DNA from: an uncultured Pseudomonadales bacterium | GTDB lineage: Bacteria; Pseudomonadota; Gammaproteobacteria; Pseudomonadales; UBA7434 | Direction of reading: 5' to 3' | DNA length: 64,000 nt | Assembly: GCA_943788835.1 (NCBI GenBank) | Contig: CALSRU010000004.1 | Span: forward strand, 155,941 to 219,940 | In this document: one piece after another, positions 18,642 through 28,032 of the stretch | Numbering within the stretch: the first letter of the stretch is position 1 | Layout: every line of letters starts with the position of its first letter | Notes under the pieces: model-generated | Database searches by the model: none | The model's input: the letters and a program-made list of their open reading frames with translations, nothing else | Told to the model about the DNA's origin: nothing | Made by a program: the position numbers and the translations under genes

Positions 18642-18914
18642 ATGACTACCACCGAAGATATCCGCGAAGAATTTCAGGCCTTAGTTGAGCGGTTAGAAAC
18701 GCAGCGAGACGAGATCAAGGTGCAGGTGCATCTTGCCAACATGGAAGCGCACGATGAATGGAGGAAACTCGAAACGCAATGGCACCAGCTGCAAGCTAAA
18801 AGTAAGCAGCTAGGTAAGGAGGCCGGACGCACGGGTCACGAAGCGTTTGATTCGTTATTAGAATTGAGCCATGAATTAAGAGAGGGTTACAAGCGCATAG
18901 GGAAATTATTTTAA
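18642..18914 (+). CDS. Small coiled-coil protein of unknown function
   Basis: A 90-residue, highly charged, nearly all-helical protein. Heptad-like spacing runs through residues 5-60 (IREEFQALVERLETQRDEIKVQ, then WRKLETQWHQLQAKSKQL). ATG 18642 has AAGAGG at -13. No membrane segment, no cysteine. It may dimerise or scaffold, but I do not recognise a family. It stands alone between a DUF1501 gene and a convergent phosphodiesterase gene. Even codon usage and the ribosome-binding site support a real gene. Confidence 0.7.
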   Translation: MTTTEDIREEFQALVERLETQRDEIKVQVHLANMEAHDEWRKLETQWHQLQAKSKQLGKEAGRTGHEAFDSLLELSHELREGYKRIGKLF

Positions 18915-19066
18915 ATATTTTTTAAAGATCTCGTTTGCATCGTTTGCATCGTTTGTTCGTGGTTCTTGAACGCTTAGTGCCTATCTCAATAGGTCATGAT
19001 AGTTATTGGTTGCAAGTTTATGGCAAGCTGAACAGGATCTAACGCTTATGCCAAGCTTAAAATAGG

Positions 19067-19807
19067 CTAAGTAGCGGGGTCAAATAGCGGGAGTATTTTA
19101 CTTGGCAGGTCAGTGATGATGCTGTCGACATTGCGCTGGAATAATTCTAACGCTACTTCTTGCGAATTAACTGTCCAGCAAGAAATGTGCATTGCGCAGT
19201 CAGTTAAAGCTTTGATGAGTTCTTCACTGCAGTTTAGAATGAGATCATAGTGCAAGCACATAAATGCGCAGTTGAGCGCGGATGCGGTGTTGAATGCGGC
19301 AAGTAAATCGTGATTGGCGACAAGTCCTAGACGGATGTGTGAGGCGCGTTGGTGTAAAGCTTTAAGAATATTCGCGTCGTATGATGTGATCACGATCCGG
19401 CTTGCAGTGGTTGTGTCCCTCAGTTCACAAGCAAGTGCATCGACGGTTGCAGTAATATTTGTCGACGAGTCTGATTTGATTTCGAGTTGAATACACTCAA
19501 GTTCTGGTGTTTGCGTCAATAGCTCGGTTAAAGTCGGTATGGGGCAGGGGGCAGGGCTAGACCAATGCGTGCAGCTGAGCCGAGCATCGGCCGCATGCAG
19601 TTCATGCGAGGTTAGGGCGTCTATATTTTTGTTGATGCCGGCGGTTCGGCTCAGGTTGCGATCGTGTAGTAGGAAAAGCTGGCCATCCGCGGATAAGCGC
19701 AAATCCACTTCTATGTTTTTTACGCCTGCAGCTATAGCATGTCTAATGCCAGCAAGTGTGTTTTCGGGTGCTTCACCAGCAGCGCCTCGATGACCAAATA
19801 CAATCAT
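19067..19807 (-). CDS. Glycerophosphodiester phosphodiesterase
   Basis: Hydrolyses glycerophosphodiesters to glycerol-3-phosphate and an alcohol. It has 246 residues, the size of cytosolic UgpQ. GHRGAAGEAPENTLAG at 5-20 carries the catalytic histidine, followed by the metal residues in EVDLRLSADGQLFLLHD (catalytic His at the end) and the later QLEIKSD. The C-terminal SCWTVNSQEVALELFQRNVDSIITDLP is the family closing motif. No signal peptide, so a cytoplasmic UgpQ-like role is inferred. It is monocistronic, with no ugp transport genes nearby. Confidence 0.93.
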   Translation of the reverse strand: MIVFGHRGAAGEAPENTLAGIRHAIAAGVKNIEVDLRLSADGQLFLLHDRNLSRTAGINKNIDALTSHELHAADARLSCTHWSSPAPCPIPTLTELLTQTPELECIQLEIKSDSSTNITATVDALACELRDTTTASRIVITSYDANILKALHQRASHIRLGLVANHDLLAAFNTASALNCAFMCLHYDLILNCSEELIKALTDCAMHISCWTVNSQEVALELFQRNVDSIITDLPSKILPLFDPAT

Positions 19808-19962
19808 AAAATGATTCCTCTGTGCCGGAGTTTACCACTGTATCTGCGCGATGTTGGGTTACTTTAGGTGAGAGTTATGTGCCGCCGCTGTGCTTGCTTG
19901 CCGAGGTGATTTAGCTCAGGGACCCAGTATGTGGGCAATGGCTGGATATTGTGTCGGCTACT

Positions 19963-20802
19963 TTATTCAGAAAAAACAGCTGCGGCGAGCTCGATGTGTT
20001 CGATCATCTGATTTTGTTCTGCCTCGGTGGCAGCTTGACGTAAGCCCAGTCGATCAAAGGCTTTGACCTTTGCAATATCGATATGATGCAAGGGGTGCTC
20101 ACTATTTTCGGCTCCCTGCAGAGCCGATACGGCCACTAAGTCAGCATAATCTGCGTTAGGAATATCGCGTTCAAAATTTAAATATTGCTTAGGTACCACA
20201 ATGAGTTCATCGGGGAAGTCCCAGGCTCTGAGGATATGCATGCCAATATCTTGATGCACTGATTCAATAATGGTTTTGAGCAGCTCAGGATTCGACAGTA
20301 GTTTGGGGTTCTCTTCTGCAAAAGTAAGGATCGGTAATACACCAATGCGATAGGTTAGCCCTGCTAAGCTCGCCTGATCCGGATGTAACCCAGGCTGCAG
20401 TTGCGCATACGCATGCGCATAGGCCGCTATTTCTGTGCTGTTTGTCCATGTGGCGCGCAATATGTCATCAACCAGCGACGTGGTGGCTTGGAACATTTGC
20501 TTCATCGCAATACCGGTAGCAAGATTTGATGTGTAGCGAACACCGAGTCTGGTGGTGGCCGTTTTTAAATTATCAATGGCTTTGCCGCCGCGAAATAGAG
20601 GGCTGTTAGCAACCTTGATAACGCGCGCAGCAATGGCAGCGTCCTTTTCTAAGACTTTGCACAATGCATTAACCGTGGTGTCGGGGTTGCGTGCAACCTC
20701 GCGGACATTTAGGGCAACTTCAGGCAGCGTCGGTAAAGTGATGCGATCCGTTTTTATCGCATCAAGAATGCTGTCGCGTACGTTGTCTATGATGTCGGCC
20801 AT
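19963..20802 (-). CDS. HDOD domain protein
   Basis: A 279-residue protein made almost entirely of an HDOD domain (residues 20-215), a catalytically dead relative of HD phosphohydrolases used in signalling. LPTLPEVALNVREVARNPDTTVNALCKVLEKDAAIAARVIKVANSPLFRG is the classic N-terminal HDOD signature. There is no GGDEF, EAL or receiver domain attached. Such stand-alone proteins often act in stress or motility regulation, but no target can be inferred. ATG 20802. It is the only gene in its unit. Confidence 0.88.
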   Translation of the reverse strand: MADIIDNVRDSILDAIKTDRITLPTLPEVALNVREVARNPDTTVNALCKVLEKDAAIAARVIKVANSPLFRGGKAIDNLKTATTRLGVRYTSNLATGIAMKQMFQATTSLVDDILRATWTNSTEIAAYAHAYAQLQPGLHPDQASLAGLTYRIGVLPILTFAEENPKLLSNPELLKTIIESVHQDIGMHILRAWDFPDELIVVPKQYLNFERDIPNADYADLVAVSALQGAENSEHPLHHIDIAKVKAFDRLGLRQAATEAEQNQMIEHIELAAAVFSE

Positions 20803-21048
20803 AACAGTCCAGAAAAAATGGGCAAGAGCATTGTTTGTGAAATGCTCTTGATGAAAACAGTTGAGCGCTAGAGTTTTGCAGTAATCACCTTATCCGCAGC
20901 ATCACTAGCCTGCTATACCATTTGATTTTTTAACTCACCCGACCTTAGGTAAGCTGAAAAACCATCATTATCATTGCATTTTAGCGGCCAGGTTAGGGTT
21001 TTGAGCGCCGCCAAAGGCTTGATAATGATTGGTTGCTAGGTAGTAGCA

Positions 21049-22146
21049 CTAGTTATTAGGTATAGCATAAGGCGGCGGTGTTAGCGTGATGGGGATGGTC
21101 AATTTTTTGCCCTGAGTATCGGTCCAGCACAGGTGCAATGAGGCCTCAGCCTCAATCATAGACAGCTTGATTACCACTAAACCGTGGGCTGCCCCGAGGC
21201 TGTTAACCACTGAATTCACGACTTGCCCTGCTACTTGGTCACTGCTATTGCGAATCTCAGCACCGGCAGCAGCGCAGCGAGCGAATTGATCAATAGCTTC
21301 AATTCGTGTCAGTTGGGTTATTTCAAACGATGATAACTCCGCGCTAAAGCTCCAGCATCGGCGCTTGACGCTTCCGCGATACTTCATTCGGGCAATGATT
21401 TCTTGTCCCGTGTAGCAGCCCTTCGTGAAGCTGATCCCGTGGATGCAATCAAGGTTGAGCATTTGCGGAATGAATTCACCGCTAATGTTATCTTCTATAA
21501 ATCCGACGCCTCGCTGCATGATAATTTTTTGCCAATTGCCGGAGCCTAGCCAGTGCGTGTGGGTTTGTTCCAGGGCGTCAAGCAGATTATCTAGCTTGTC
21601 TCGCGGTATCCAGATGCAGCTGATGAGGTCATCGACCGCCACCTCAGTAATGACGCTTTGAATGGCCTCATGAGCAAGTATATCTTGCGCATGGGCAGGT
21701 GACTCAAGCCCAAAGCAGGCATATTGCGTTGACAGGTTTGTGATGAGGACTTTAGAAAAAACAGCGTATTTAGCGAGTGCGGTGCATTCCAGTTCGGCCG
21801 AAGAGTTGTGCAGTTGCAGCCAGTAATGCTGATCTGCCACTTTGTGCAATAAAAAGTTGGAGTGCATTCGTCCTTTTGCATCGCAGTGTGCGGCCATCGT
21901 GGTTTTTCCGACGGCTAGCGCGTTTACGTCAGCGCTGAGTTGACCCTGTAGAAAAGTCGTGGCGTCGTCTCCAGATATACAGAGCAAGCCAAGCTGATGC
22001 AGTGGTGCAATATGTCGGTGATTGTCAGGTTCGATAGTGGCTAGTGCAGTAGCAAACGAGTGTGCATTAAATAGTTCGAGCTCCGGTCGATGCTCGTAAA
22101 AATGTTGCCAAAAGGAGTCTAAATAAGCGTGTGCTGTTGAATTCAT
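21049..22146 (-). CDS. ygfZ: tRNA-modifying/Fe-S maintenance protein YgfZ (GcvT-like folate-binding)
   Basis: A folate-binding protein that supports repair or assembly of certain iron-sulfur enzymes. It has 365 residues. The diagnostic YgfZ motif KGCYTGQEIIARMKYRG lies near residues 241-257 with its essential cysteine. The N-terminal GcvT-like part contains LLCISGDDATTFLQGQLSADV. It is divergent from sdhE-cptA. The same neighbourhood (ygfZ, sdhE, cptA) is known in Escherichia coli, which fits a shared role in respiratory Fe-S and flavin enzyme maturation. Confidence 0.95.
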   Translation of the reverse strand: MNSTAHAYLDSFWQHFYEHRPELELFNAHSFATALATIEPDNHRHIAPLHQLGLLCISGDDATTFLQGQLSADVNALAVGKTTMAAHCDAKGRMHSNFLLHKVADQHYWLQLHNSSAELECTALAKYAVFSKVLITNLSTQYACFGLESPAHAQDILAHEAIQSVITEVAVDDLISCIWIPRDKLDNLLDALEQTHTHWLGSGNWQKIIMQRGVGFIEDNISGEFIPQMLNLDCIHGISFTKGCYTGQEIIARMKYRGSVKRRCWSFSAELSSFEITQLTRIEAIDQFARCAAAGAEIRNSSDQVAGQVVNSVVNSLGAAHGLVVIKLSMIEAEASLHLCWTDTQGKKLTIPITLTPPPYAIPNN

Positions 22147-22371
22147 GGTCCTAATTTTACTGTAAAAAGGAGTTAGATGGGGTTTATTGTTAGTTGATAA
22201 TAGCAGTAATCAAATAGCCTACTTCGCTTTACTCATTGAAATAAAACGGTGTCTTCGATGAGCGCGCCTGTGTAAAATACAGCGTAATATAGGTCCCCGC
22301 CTATCAGCCTTAAGCGTTTTTAACGCCCGGCCATTGAAAAGCTTAGTCTTATTAAAGGTGAGAGATCATTT

Positions 22372-22650
22372 ATGGATGCCTCGGAGCAGGAAAAGATCGA
22401 CCATAATCGAGCTATCTGGCACAGTCGACGCGGGATGCTTGAGCTTGACTTGGTGCTCGAGCCTTTTGTCAAGCTGCGCTATCCTGAACTCGACCTCGAT
22501 ACGCAAGCCCGCTATAAGTACTTACTTGAGTGCGAAGACCAGCAATTATTTGATTGGTTTTTAAAGAAGCAGGCTCCGCCTAGCGGTGAGCTTGCTCAAA
22601 TGGTAAGTGAAATTTTAGCCTATCAAGCGAGTCGTGAATTGGGCTTTTAG
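22372..22650 (+). CDS. sdhE: FAD assembly factor SdhE
   Basis: A small factor that promotes covalent flavinylation of succinate dehydrogenase and fumarate reductase. It has 92 residues. The essential RGMLELD motif (RGxxE) lies at residues 20-26, followed by VLEPFVKLRYPEL and the CEDQQLFDWFLKK helix. These match the YgfY/SdhE five-helix fold. ATG 22372 has GGTGAGAG about 10 bases upstream. It is followed by a CptA-like gene as in enterobacteria. The sdh genes themselves are outside this window. Confidence 0.95.
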   Translation: MDASEQEKIDHNRAIWHSRRGMLELDLVLEPFVKLRYPELDLDTQARYKYLLECEDQQLFDWFLKKQAPPSGELAQMVSEILAYQASRELGF

Positions 22651-22758
22651 ATAACGCGCACTCACGAGTTGTAAGGGTCGCGGCGCAGGCGCTCGCAGTG
22701 CGTTTAACAAAGCGTCAAATGATAATTTAGCGTTAAACACAGGCAACGGATTGCTGGC

Positions 22759-23190
22759 ATGGATGACAACGTTTTTATTTTCACCCGCTCTCGACTTAGT
22801 TGGGTCTGTTTGTTGGGGGTTTATTGCTCGGCTTTTGTTTTAGTGATCGCAAAGCTTCCCGGCAGTTGGCAGGGGGCGCTGTGTATGCTTACTTTTTTGC
22901 TGATTTTCGTTCTAGACATTTACCGCTGTGGGTTGTTGGGGGTTGCTCGTCCTGGAGGTGTTAAACTCTACGATCAGAGCTGGCAATTGCTCCTCAATGA
23001 TCAGTGGCAGCGAGTCGATTGCGCCGTCTATTATCGTTGCTTCTTTTTTTTAATGTTGCAGTGGCGCGATAACTCGTCAATGCGGTCGCGCTATTGTGTG
23101 ATTTGGCGTGACGCTCTTACGCCTGAGCAGTGGGTGCTTTTGCGAATGTATTTGGTTTTGTTGCCGGCCGCAAAAGTAAGTTGCCATTAA
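22759..23190 (+). CDS. YgfX/CptA-like membrane protein
   Basis: A 143-residue protein with two adjacent N-terminal membrane helices (about 14-35 and 37-57) and a soluble C-terminal domain rich in Trp, Arg and Tyr. This is the architecture of YgfX, described in E. coli as a cytoskeleton-targeting toxin (CptA), paired with the neighbouring SdhE/YgfY. Position after sdhE is the strongest evidence, because sequence conservation in this family is low. Toxin activity here is not implied. It ends one base before the convergent nadB stop. Confidence 0.75.
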   Translation: MDDNVFIFTRSRLSWVCLLGVYCSAFVLVIAKLPGSWQGALCMLTFLLIFVLDIYRCGLLGVARPGGVKLYDQSWQLLLNDQWQRVDCAVYYRCFFFLMLQWRDNSSMRSRYCVIWRDALTPEQWVLLRMYLVLLPAAKVSCH

Positions 23191-23191
23191 A

Positions 23192-24841
23192 CTAATCGTG
23201 ATAGTTTGGCGGAAATAGGACCGTGTTGTGGCCATGCGCATCGGTTTTCGGGTGATCGATTGTGAAGTGTAGGCCGCGGCTTTCTTTTCGGCGTATGGCC
23301 GATTCAATGATTAACTCTGCCACTTGGGCTAGGTTTCGCAACTCGATAAGGTCGTTAGTTACGCGGTAATGGCTGTAGTATTCGGCAATTTCGCTGCGCA
23401 GTAATTTAACTCGATGTTGAGCGCGCGCAAGCCGCTTGTTGCTCCGCACAATTCCCACATAATTCCACATAAAGCGCCGCAGTTCGTCCCAGTTGTGGGA
23501 AATAATGACGTCTTCATCTGAATCGGTAACCTGAGATTCATCCCAGTAGGGTGGCGCCGTTAGCCACTGGGTGGAGGTCAACTTGCCCAAGATATCGTTG
23601 GCGCTAGCTTGGGCGTACACAACACACTCCAATAGAGAGTTACTGGCCATGCGGTTGGCGCCATGCAGCCCTGTAAAACTGGTCTCGCCAATCGCGTACA
23701 GATTCTCTATATCGGTGCTGCCGCGATCATCGACCATGATGCCGCCACAGGTGTAGTGAGCAGCCGGTACCACGGGTATGGGTTCACGCGTCATGTCTAT
23801 GCCTAAGTCGAGGCAGCGCTGATAGATCGTTGGGAAGTGATCGATGATGAAGTCTGAGTCGCGATGACTAATATCGATATAGACACAATCACTTCCCAGT
23901 CGCTTCATTTCATGATCGATGGCTCTTGCCACTATGTCGCGCGGCGCTAATTCGGCGCGCGCATCAAAATCAGGCATGAATTGATGGCCGTTGGATAAAA
24001 GTAGCTTGCCGCCTTCGCCGCGGACCGCTTCGCTAATTAAAAATGATTTTGCTTGCGGATGGTACAGGCAGGTAGGGTGAAATTGATTGAATTCCATGTT
24101 GGCCACGCGGCAACCTGCGCGCCAAGCCATGGCGATGCCGTCGCCGCTAGCGCCATCGGGATTACTGGTATACAAATAGACCTTGCTAGCCCCGCCTGTG
24201 GCCAGCACAACAAAGCGAGCATGCAAAGTGATGACTTGTTGAGTGCTGCAGTCTAGGACATGCACGCCAGTGCAAACCGGTTTGGGTAAGTCTCGCTCTA
24301 CGATCAGGTCGATCGCAACATGATCTTCAAGGGTTTCAATGGATGGGTGTGCGCCTAGGTTTCCGAGCAGCGTTGTAGACACGGCTTGTCCGGTGGCATC
24401 TTTAGCATGGATGATGCGGCGGCTGCTATGGCCGCCTTCGCGGGTGAGGTGATAATTATTTTCACTTTGAGTGTGGCTTTCATTACTGCCATGAATAGGG
24501 GCTGATGTGGCCTGCACGTTCTCTTGTTGACGTGTGAACGGTACCCCTTGATCGACTAACCAGTCAATTGCACTACGGCTATTTTCAACAGTGAAGCGCA
24601 CGGCATCTTCGTCGCAAAGGCCGGCTCCAGCGCGCAGTGTATCGTTGCAATGTGACTCGACACTGTCAGTTGCATCGAGTACCGCAGCAATCCCGCCTTG
24701 GGCATATCGGGTCGAACCCTCGGCCAAGTCGGTTTTGGATATGACGGCGATCTTGGCATGGCCGGCAAGTGCGAGGGCAACTGTTGAACCGGCAGCGCCG
24801 CTTCCAATTACAACCACATCATATTGACGAGTAATATTCAT
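23192..24841 (-). CDS. nadB: L-aspartate oxidase
   Basis: An FAD-dependent oxidase turning L-aspartate into iminoaspartate, the first step of de novo NAD synthesis with NadA. It has 549 residues. In order: the N-terminal dinucleotide site [16 protein letters not shown] (10-25); the [12 protein letters not shown] flavin motif (43-54); [22 protein letters not shown]; the active-site [19 protein letters not shown]; and [17 protein letters not shown]. It belongs to the succinate dehydrogenase flavoprotein family, but the NadB-specific C-terminal helical region is present. It is divergent from the sigma-E operon, an order shared with E. coli. Confidence 0.97.
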   Translation of the reverse strand: MNITRQYDVVVIGSGAAGSTVALALAGHAKIAVISKTDLAEGSTRYAQGGIAAVLDATDSVESHCNDTLRAGAGLCDEDAVRFTVENSRSAIDWLVDQGVPFTRQQENVQATSAPIHGSNESHTQSENNYHLTREGGHSSRRIIHAKDATGQAVSTTLLGNLGAHPSIETLEDHVAIDLIVERDLPKPVCTGVHVLDCSTQQVITLHARFVVLATGGASKVYLYTSNPDGASGDGIAMAWRAGCRVANMEFNQFHPTCLYHPQAKSFLISEAVRGEGGKLLLSNGHQFMPDFDARAELAPRDIVARAIDHEMKRLGSDCVYIDISHRDSDFIIDHFPTIYQRCLDLGIDMTREPIPVVPAAHYTCGGIMVDDRGSTDIENLYAIGETSFTGLHGANRMASNSLLECVVYAQASANDILGKLTSTQWLTAPPYWDESQVTDSDEDVIISHNWDELRRFMWNYVGIVRSNKRLARAQHRVKLLRSEIAEYYSHYRVTNDLIELRNLAQVAELIIESAIRRKESRGLHFTIDHPKTDAHGHNTVLFPPNYHD

Positions 24842-25061
24842 TGTTGAGAGTTTCTAAAGTTCGCGATTGATAAATATACAAACTGGGAGTGCGTTACCCT
24901 GTTTGCTGGGATCGGCTTGTCACCCTTACTGGGTTGAAGGCGCGGTGTTTGTTATGATGCATTGATGGGTTCTGGGCGAGCAATCACATAAAACCGTTGC
25001 ATGGTGAACTCTATGGCATGTTAATGGTCACAGTCACTCGAAACAATAGGGCTTGGGCTTT

Positions 25062-25304
25062 TCATTGCGCCTTAGTGAAATGGAGTGTATGGCCCAGAGC
25101 ACTTATAGATGGCCGGCTAATGTCGCCGCTCGAGCATAGACAAAGTAAGACAAGGCCACCTATTATAAGGCCCAGAATAACGGACAGACGCAACAAATAA
25201 TTGGATACGTGCCCTGTGCACATTAAACAATCCTCGAAGGCCAGGTTTCGCGGGCACAGCCAGCATAGTGGCAAAGGAGCTACCCGATCATTAAGTGGAT
25301 TCAT
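25062..25304 (-). CDS. Possible small zinc-ribbon membrane protein
   Basis: An 80-codon frame starting at ATG 25304, divergent from rpoE. The predicted protein has two Cys pairs (C14-x2-C17 and C26-x2-C29), the spacing of a metal-binding knuckle, followed at once by a 20-residue membrane helix (37-57, LLRLSVILGLIIGGLVLLCLC). This coherent arrangement is unlikely in random sequence, but there is no visible ribosome-binding site and I recognise no family. It could be an unrecognised small gene or a chance frame. Confidence 0.33.
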   Translation of the reverse strand: MNPLNDRVAPLPLCWLCPRNLAFEDCLMCTGHVSNYLLRLSVILGLIIGGLVLLCLCSSGDISRPSISALGHTLHFTKAQ

Positions 25305-25330
25305 AGCAGCACTTGTTCATGTGTCATTGG

Positions 25331-25348
25331 CATGGGCTTTAGCCCATG
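25331..25348. repeat. Inverted repeat in the rpoE leader
   Basis: CATGGGCT and AGCCCATG are perfect 8-base arms separated by two bases, 43 bases before the rpoE start. It may be an operator or an mRNA hairpin. It is not followed by a T-run. Confidence 0.6.
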
Positions 25349-25390
25349 TTTGGCAGGCCGGTTGAATACTACCTTTATGGATATTCTGCC

Positions 25391-25960
25391 ATGAGCCAAA
25401 CAGATGCGCAGTTGGTGGCCAGGGTGCAGCAAGGTGATAAGCGCGCGTTCGATCTGCTCGTGCTTAAATACCAGCATAAAATCCATAGTTTAGTGGCCCG
25501 CTACGTGCGCTCGGCAGAAGTTCAAGATGTGGCACAGGAGGCTTTTATAAAAGCTTACAGGGCGATCAACAAATTTCGAGCCGAAAGCGCTTTTTATACG
25601 TGGTTGTATCGCATAGCGGTTAATACGGCCAAAAATCACTTGGTATCGCGTTCGCGGCGCCCACCCGACACCGATGTTGATGTTGCTGAGTCGGATGATT
25701 ATGCCGGTGCTAATGTGTTGCAAGATATCGAAACGCCCGAAGCTAGGCTGCACGGTGACGAGGTGGCTGCTGCCGTCCGGCGCGCGCTGCATAATTTACC
25801 CGAGGACCTCAGGACGGCGGTAACTTTGCGAGAATTTGACGGTCTGAGCTACGAAGATATAGCCGATGTAATGTCCTGTCCGGTGGGCACTGTGCGTTCG
25901 CGCATTTTTCGCGCTCGTGAGGCAATCGATAAATCGGTGGGTCCGATGTTAGATTCTTGA
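25391..25960 (+). CDS. rpoE: RNA polymerase sigma factor RpoE (AlgU)
   Basis: The extracytoplasmic-function sigma factor of envelope stress, 189 residues from ATG 25391. An in-frame frame opens earlier at 25346 but would add an unrelated 15 residues. Region 2 contains DVAQEAFIKAYRAINKFRAESAFYTWLYRIAVNTAKNHL (promoter melting and -10 binding). Region 4 contains LPEDLRTAVTLREFDGLSYEDIADVMSCPVGTVRSRIFRARE (-35 binding helix-turn-helix). It is near-identical in layout to AlgU/RpoE. The downstream rseA and rseB genes encode its negative regulators, so it should be held at the membrane until envelope damage triggers proteolysis. Confidence 0.97.
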   Translation: MSQTDAQLVARVQQGDKRAFDLLVLKYQHKIHSLVARYVRSAEVQDVAQEAFIKAYRAINKFRAESAFYTWLYRIAVNTAKNHLVSRSRRPPDTDVDVAESDDYAGANVLQDIETPEARLHGDEVAAAVRRALHNLPEDLRTAVTLREFDGLSYEDIADVMSCPVGTVRSRIFRAREAIDKSVGPMLDS

Positions 25961-26031
25961 CTCTATCTGGCAGTGGCCAGTATTTACTTAAAGCCGCTAT
26001 TTTTTATTATTAATAGAACCGGGACAACCCT

Positions 26032-26673
26032 ATGAATGACCAGCTTGATTCTCAGTTATCGGCGCTATCTGACGGTGAAATGACTGAACTTGAACTACGC
26101 AACGTACTCAAGCAGCTTGAAAATTGTAGTGAGGCTGAGCGAGCCATCCAGCTGAAAAAGTGGAGTCGGTATCAGCTGTTTTCTGAGGTATTGAGGGATG
26201 AGCGAGGCAGTCATGTAGCGCAGGCAAACTTTGCCACAGTCGTTGCTGAGGCAATTGCGCAGGAGCCCTCACATTTGCAGACAGGTGCAGACGATTCGCT
26301 AGGACTTGATGCGTCTGGCATAGCTGCAAGCTCAGGCGGCACACCTTTGTGGTCGCGCTTTGCCGTGGCGGCTACGGTGACCTTAGCGGTGATTGTTGGT
26401 GTTCAGCAATATCAATTAAATGGGGCTGGGGTAGGGTCAAGCACGCTCGCCTCTGATGACACCTCGAGCTATGTGGCTACGCCGGCCGGTGAAGCAGTAG
26501 CCATGCAAGTTAATGAGCAGCGGGCCAGCGCTAAAACCGATTTTGAGAGCGATAATTTGCGCGCACAAGAGCGTTTGCATGAATACCTGCTTGAACACGC
26601 TAACCATGCCGCCCGTCAAAACGGACAGGGCATTGTTCCTTTCGCCAGAGTAGCCAACTTTGAAGAGGATTGA
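26032..26673 (+). CDS. rseA: Anti-sigma-E factor RseA (MucA)
   Basis: An inner-membrane protein that sequesters RpoE through its cytoplasmic N-terminus. It has 213 residues. The N-terminal SALSDGEMTELELRNVLKQL is the RseA/MucA sigma-binding motif. A single membrane helix lies at about 109-125 (RFAVAATVTLAVIVGVQ), leaving a periplasmic tail of roughly 88 residues where site-1 cleavage and RseB binding occur in homologues. It ends VANFEED rather than the hydrophobic C-terminal signal known for protease activation in other species. It follows rpoE by 71 bases. Confidence 0.92.
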   Translation: MNDQLDSQLSALSDGEMTELELRNVLKQLENCSEAERAIQLKKWSRYQLFSEVLRDERGSHVAQANFATVVAEAIAQEPSHLQTGADDSLGLDASGIAASSGGTPLWSRFAVAATVTLAVIVGVQQYQLNGAGVGSSTLASDDTSSYVATPAGEAVAMQVNEQRASAKTDFESDNLRAQERLHEYLLEHANHAARQNGQGIVPFARVANFEED

Positions 26674-26818
26674 TGGGCCGTTGTGCTGCATCGCTAAAAA
26701 TTAATGAAACATTCCCCACTCAACAGTGCGTCCATCTTATGATGAATATGTTCGTATGATTATTCCCTTGATAGTTAGTACATCGCGCAAAAACAATTTC
26801 ACGCGGGTCGTTTTGGCA

Positions 26819-27814
26819 ATGCGTGTGTGCGTTTTTGTGGGCTGCTTCTTGCTTGCCTCGGTGTCATTTGCCTCGGAAGATCCGGAGCAGTGGTTGATGG
26901 ATATGAGCGACAACTCGGCGCAACTTAATTACAGCGGTAATCTTGTTTATACACAGGGTAGCCGCATGGACACTATGCGCATTTATCATGCCATAAAAGA
27001 GGGCGTTCAGCATGAAAGGCTGGTGCATATGAGCGGCCAGCATCGAGAATTTATTCGGCGTGGCAGTAGTGTTGTTTATATCGATGCGGTGAACGGTATG
27101 ACCAGCCTAGATGCGCAGGCTGGTGGTGCCGGTGACTATTTTTCCGAATCGGATTTTTCAAGTGGTTATTCTGCGCGCTTTGCTGCTCTGCGCGAACCGT
27201 ATGAAGTGTCTTTTGATGGGCATGATCGCGTTGCTGGCAGGGCTGTAGCATTGATTACATTGATGCCGAAAGATAATTATCGACATGGCTTTCAGCTGGC
27301 ATTAGATAAGTCGACTAAATTGTTATTGCGCTCATTGATGATGGACGCCGACCGCACGGTGCTTGAGCGGTTTGAATATACGCAAATTGATATTGGCACT
27401 GAAATAGCCGATGCCGATTTGGCTCCCGAGGTACTAAAAAAGCAGGCCAGTAAGCCGCTCGAACAAGATCAAAAAAAACCTCGAGCTCAATCGCGCCAGC
27501 ATGCTAGCTCAGCTTCTTGGCATGTTGGGTGGGTGCCGCCGGCGTTCACTCTGGCGAGTGACGATCGAGTATTGGGACCAGATCCTGGTCACGATCGGCC
27601 TTTAATGTATAGTGACGGCCTGACAGCATTTAGTGTGTTTGTTGAAGATAATGCGGATCTTGGGCAGCATTCGCGGCGGCGCGGTGCAACGATGGCTCAT
27701 ACGCTGGCTAAAGAAGATAGGAAGGGGCTTTTTAGCGTCACAGTGGTTGGTGAGATCCCGCTAGTAGCAGCAGAAAAAATTGCTAATTCTGTTACGCGAG
27801 CAAAAGTAAAATAG
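26819..27814 (+). CDS. rseB: Sigma-E regulatory protein RseB (MucB)
   Basis: A periplasmic protein that binds the RseA tail and protects it from cleavage. From ATG 26819 it has 331 residues and begins with a good signal peptide (MRVCVFVGCFLLASVSFA, then SEDPEQWL). Starts at GTG 26726 or ATG 26756 would place about 20-30 polar residues before it, so 26819 is preferred, although its ribosome-binding site is poor. LNYSGNLVYTQGSRMDTMRIYH and the C-terminal VGWVPPAF segment are family landmarks of the two lipid-sensing-like domains. No mucD protease gene follows rseC. Confidence 0.9.
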   Translation: MRVCVFVGCFLLASVSFASEDPEQWLMDMSDNSAQLNYSGNLVYTQGSRMDTMRIYHAIKEGVQHERLVHMSGQHREFIRRGSSVVYIDAVNGMTSLDAQAGGAGDYFSESDFSSGYSARFAALREPYEVSFDGHDRVAGRAVALITLMPKDNYRHGFQLALDKSTKLLLRSLMMDADRTVLERFEYTQIDIGTEIADADLAPEVLKKQASKPLEQDQKKPRAQSRQHASSASWHVGWVPPAFTLASDDRVLGPDPGHDRPLMYSDGLTAFSVFVEDNADLGQHSRRRGATMAHTLAKEDRKGLFSVTVVGEIPLVAAEKIANSVTRAKVK

Positions 27815-28032
27815 TAGATTTGCTGCTGGGTGAGTTAAGAACATAGATGATGCAGGCTAGCCGATTTGGGTTGTTTTTTAATGACCACAGATACGGGTCA
27901 ATTTAAGAGGCCGAGAATCAACCGCTTTTTTAAGAGAGTGCCCTGGGTACAATGCAGACTTTAGGAACCGATAACGAGCCATTGCCGGCAACGCGCGCTG
28001 CGCCGGAATCATTGCCAGCTGAGGTGGTTGGA

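Larger units (their letters stand above)
24842..25390. other. Region between nadB and rpoE
   Basis: 549 bases that hold the nadB promoter, the rpoE promoter and leader, a possible small minus-strand gene at 25062-25304 and a hairpin at 25331-25348. I could not find a clear sigma-E-type (GAACTT/TCTGA) promoter for rpoE by eye. Confidence 0.5.

Noticed and set aside
18929-18958. Short TGCATCGTT repeats after the coiled-coil gene
   Set aside because: Only about three imperfect copies of roughly ten bases; too small to be a meaningful repeat array or CRISPR.
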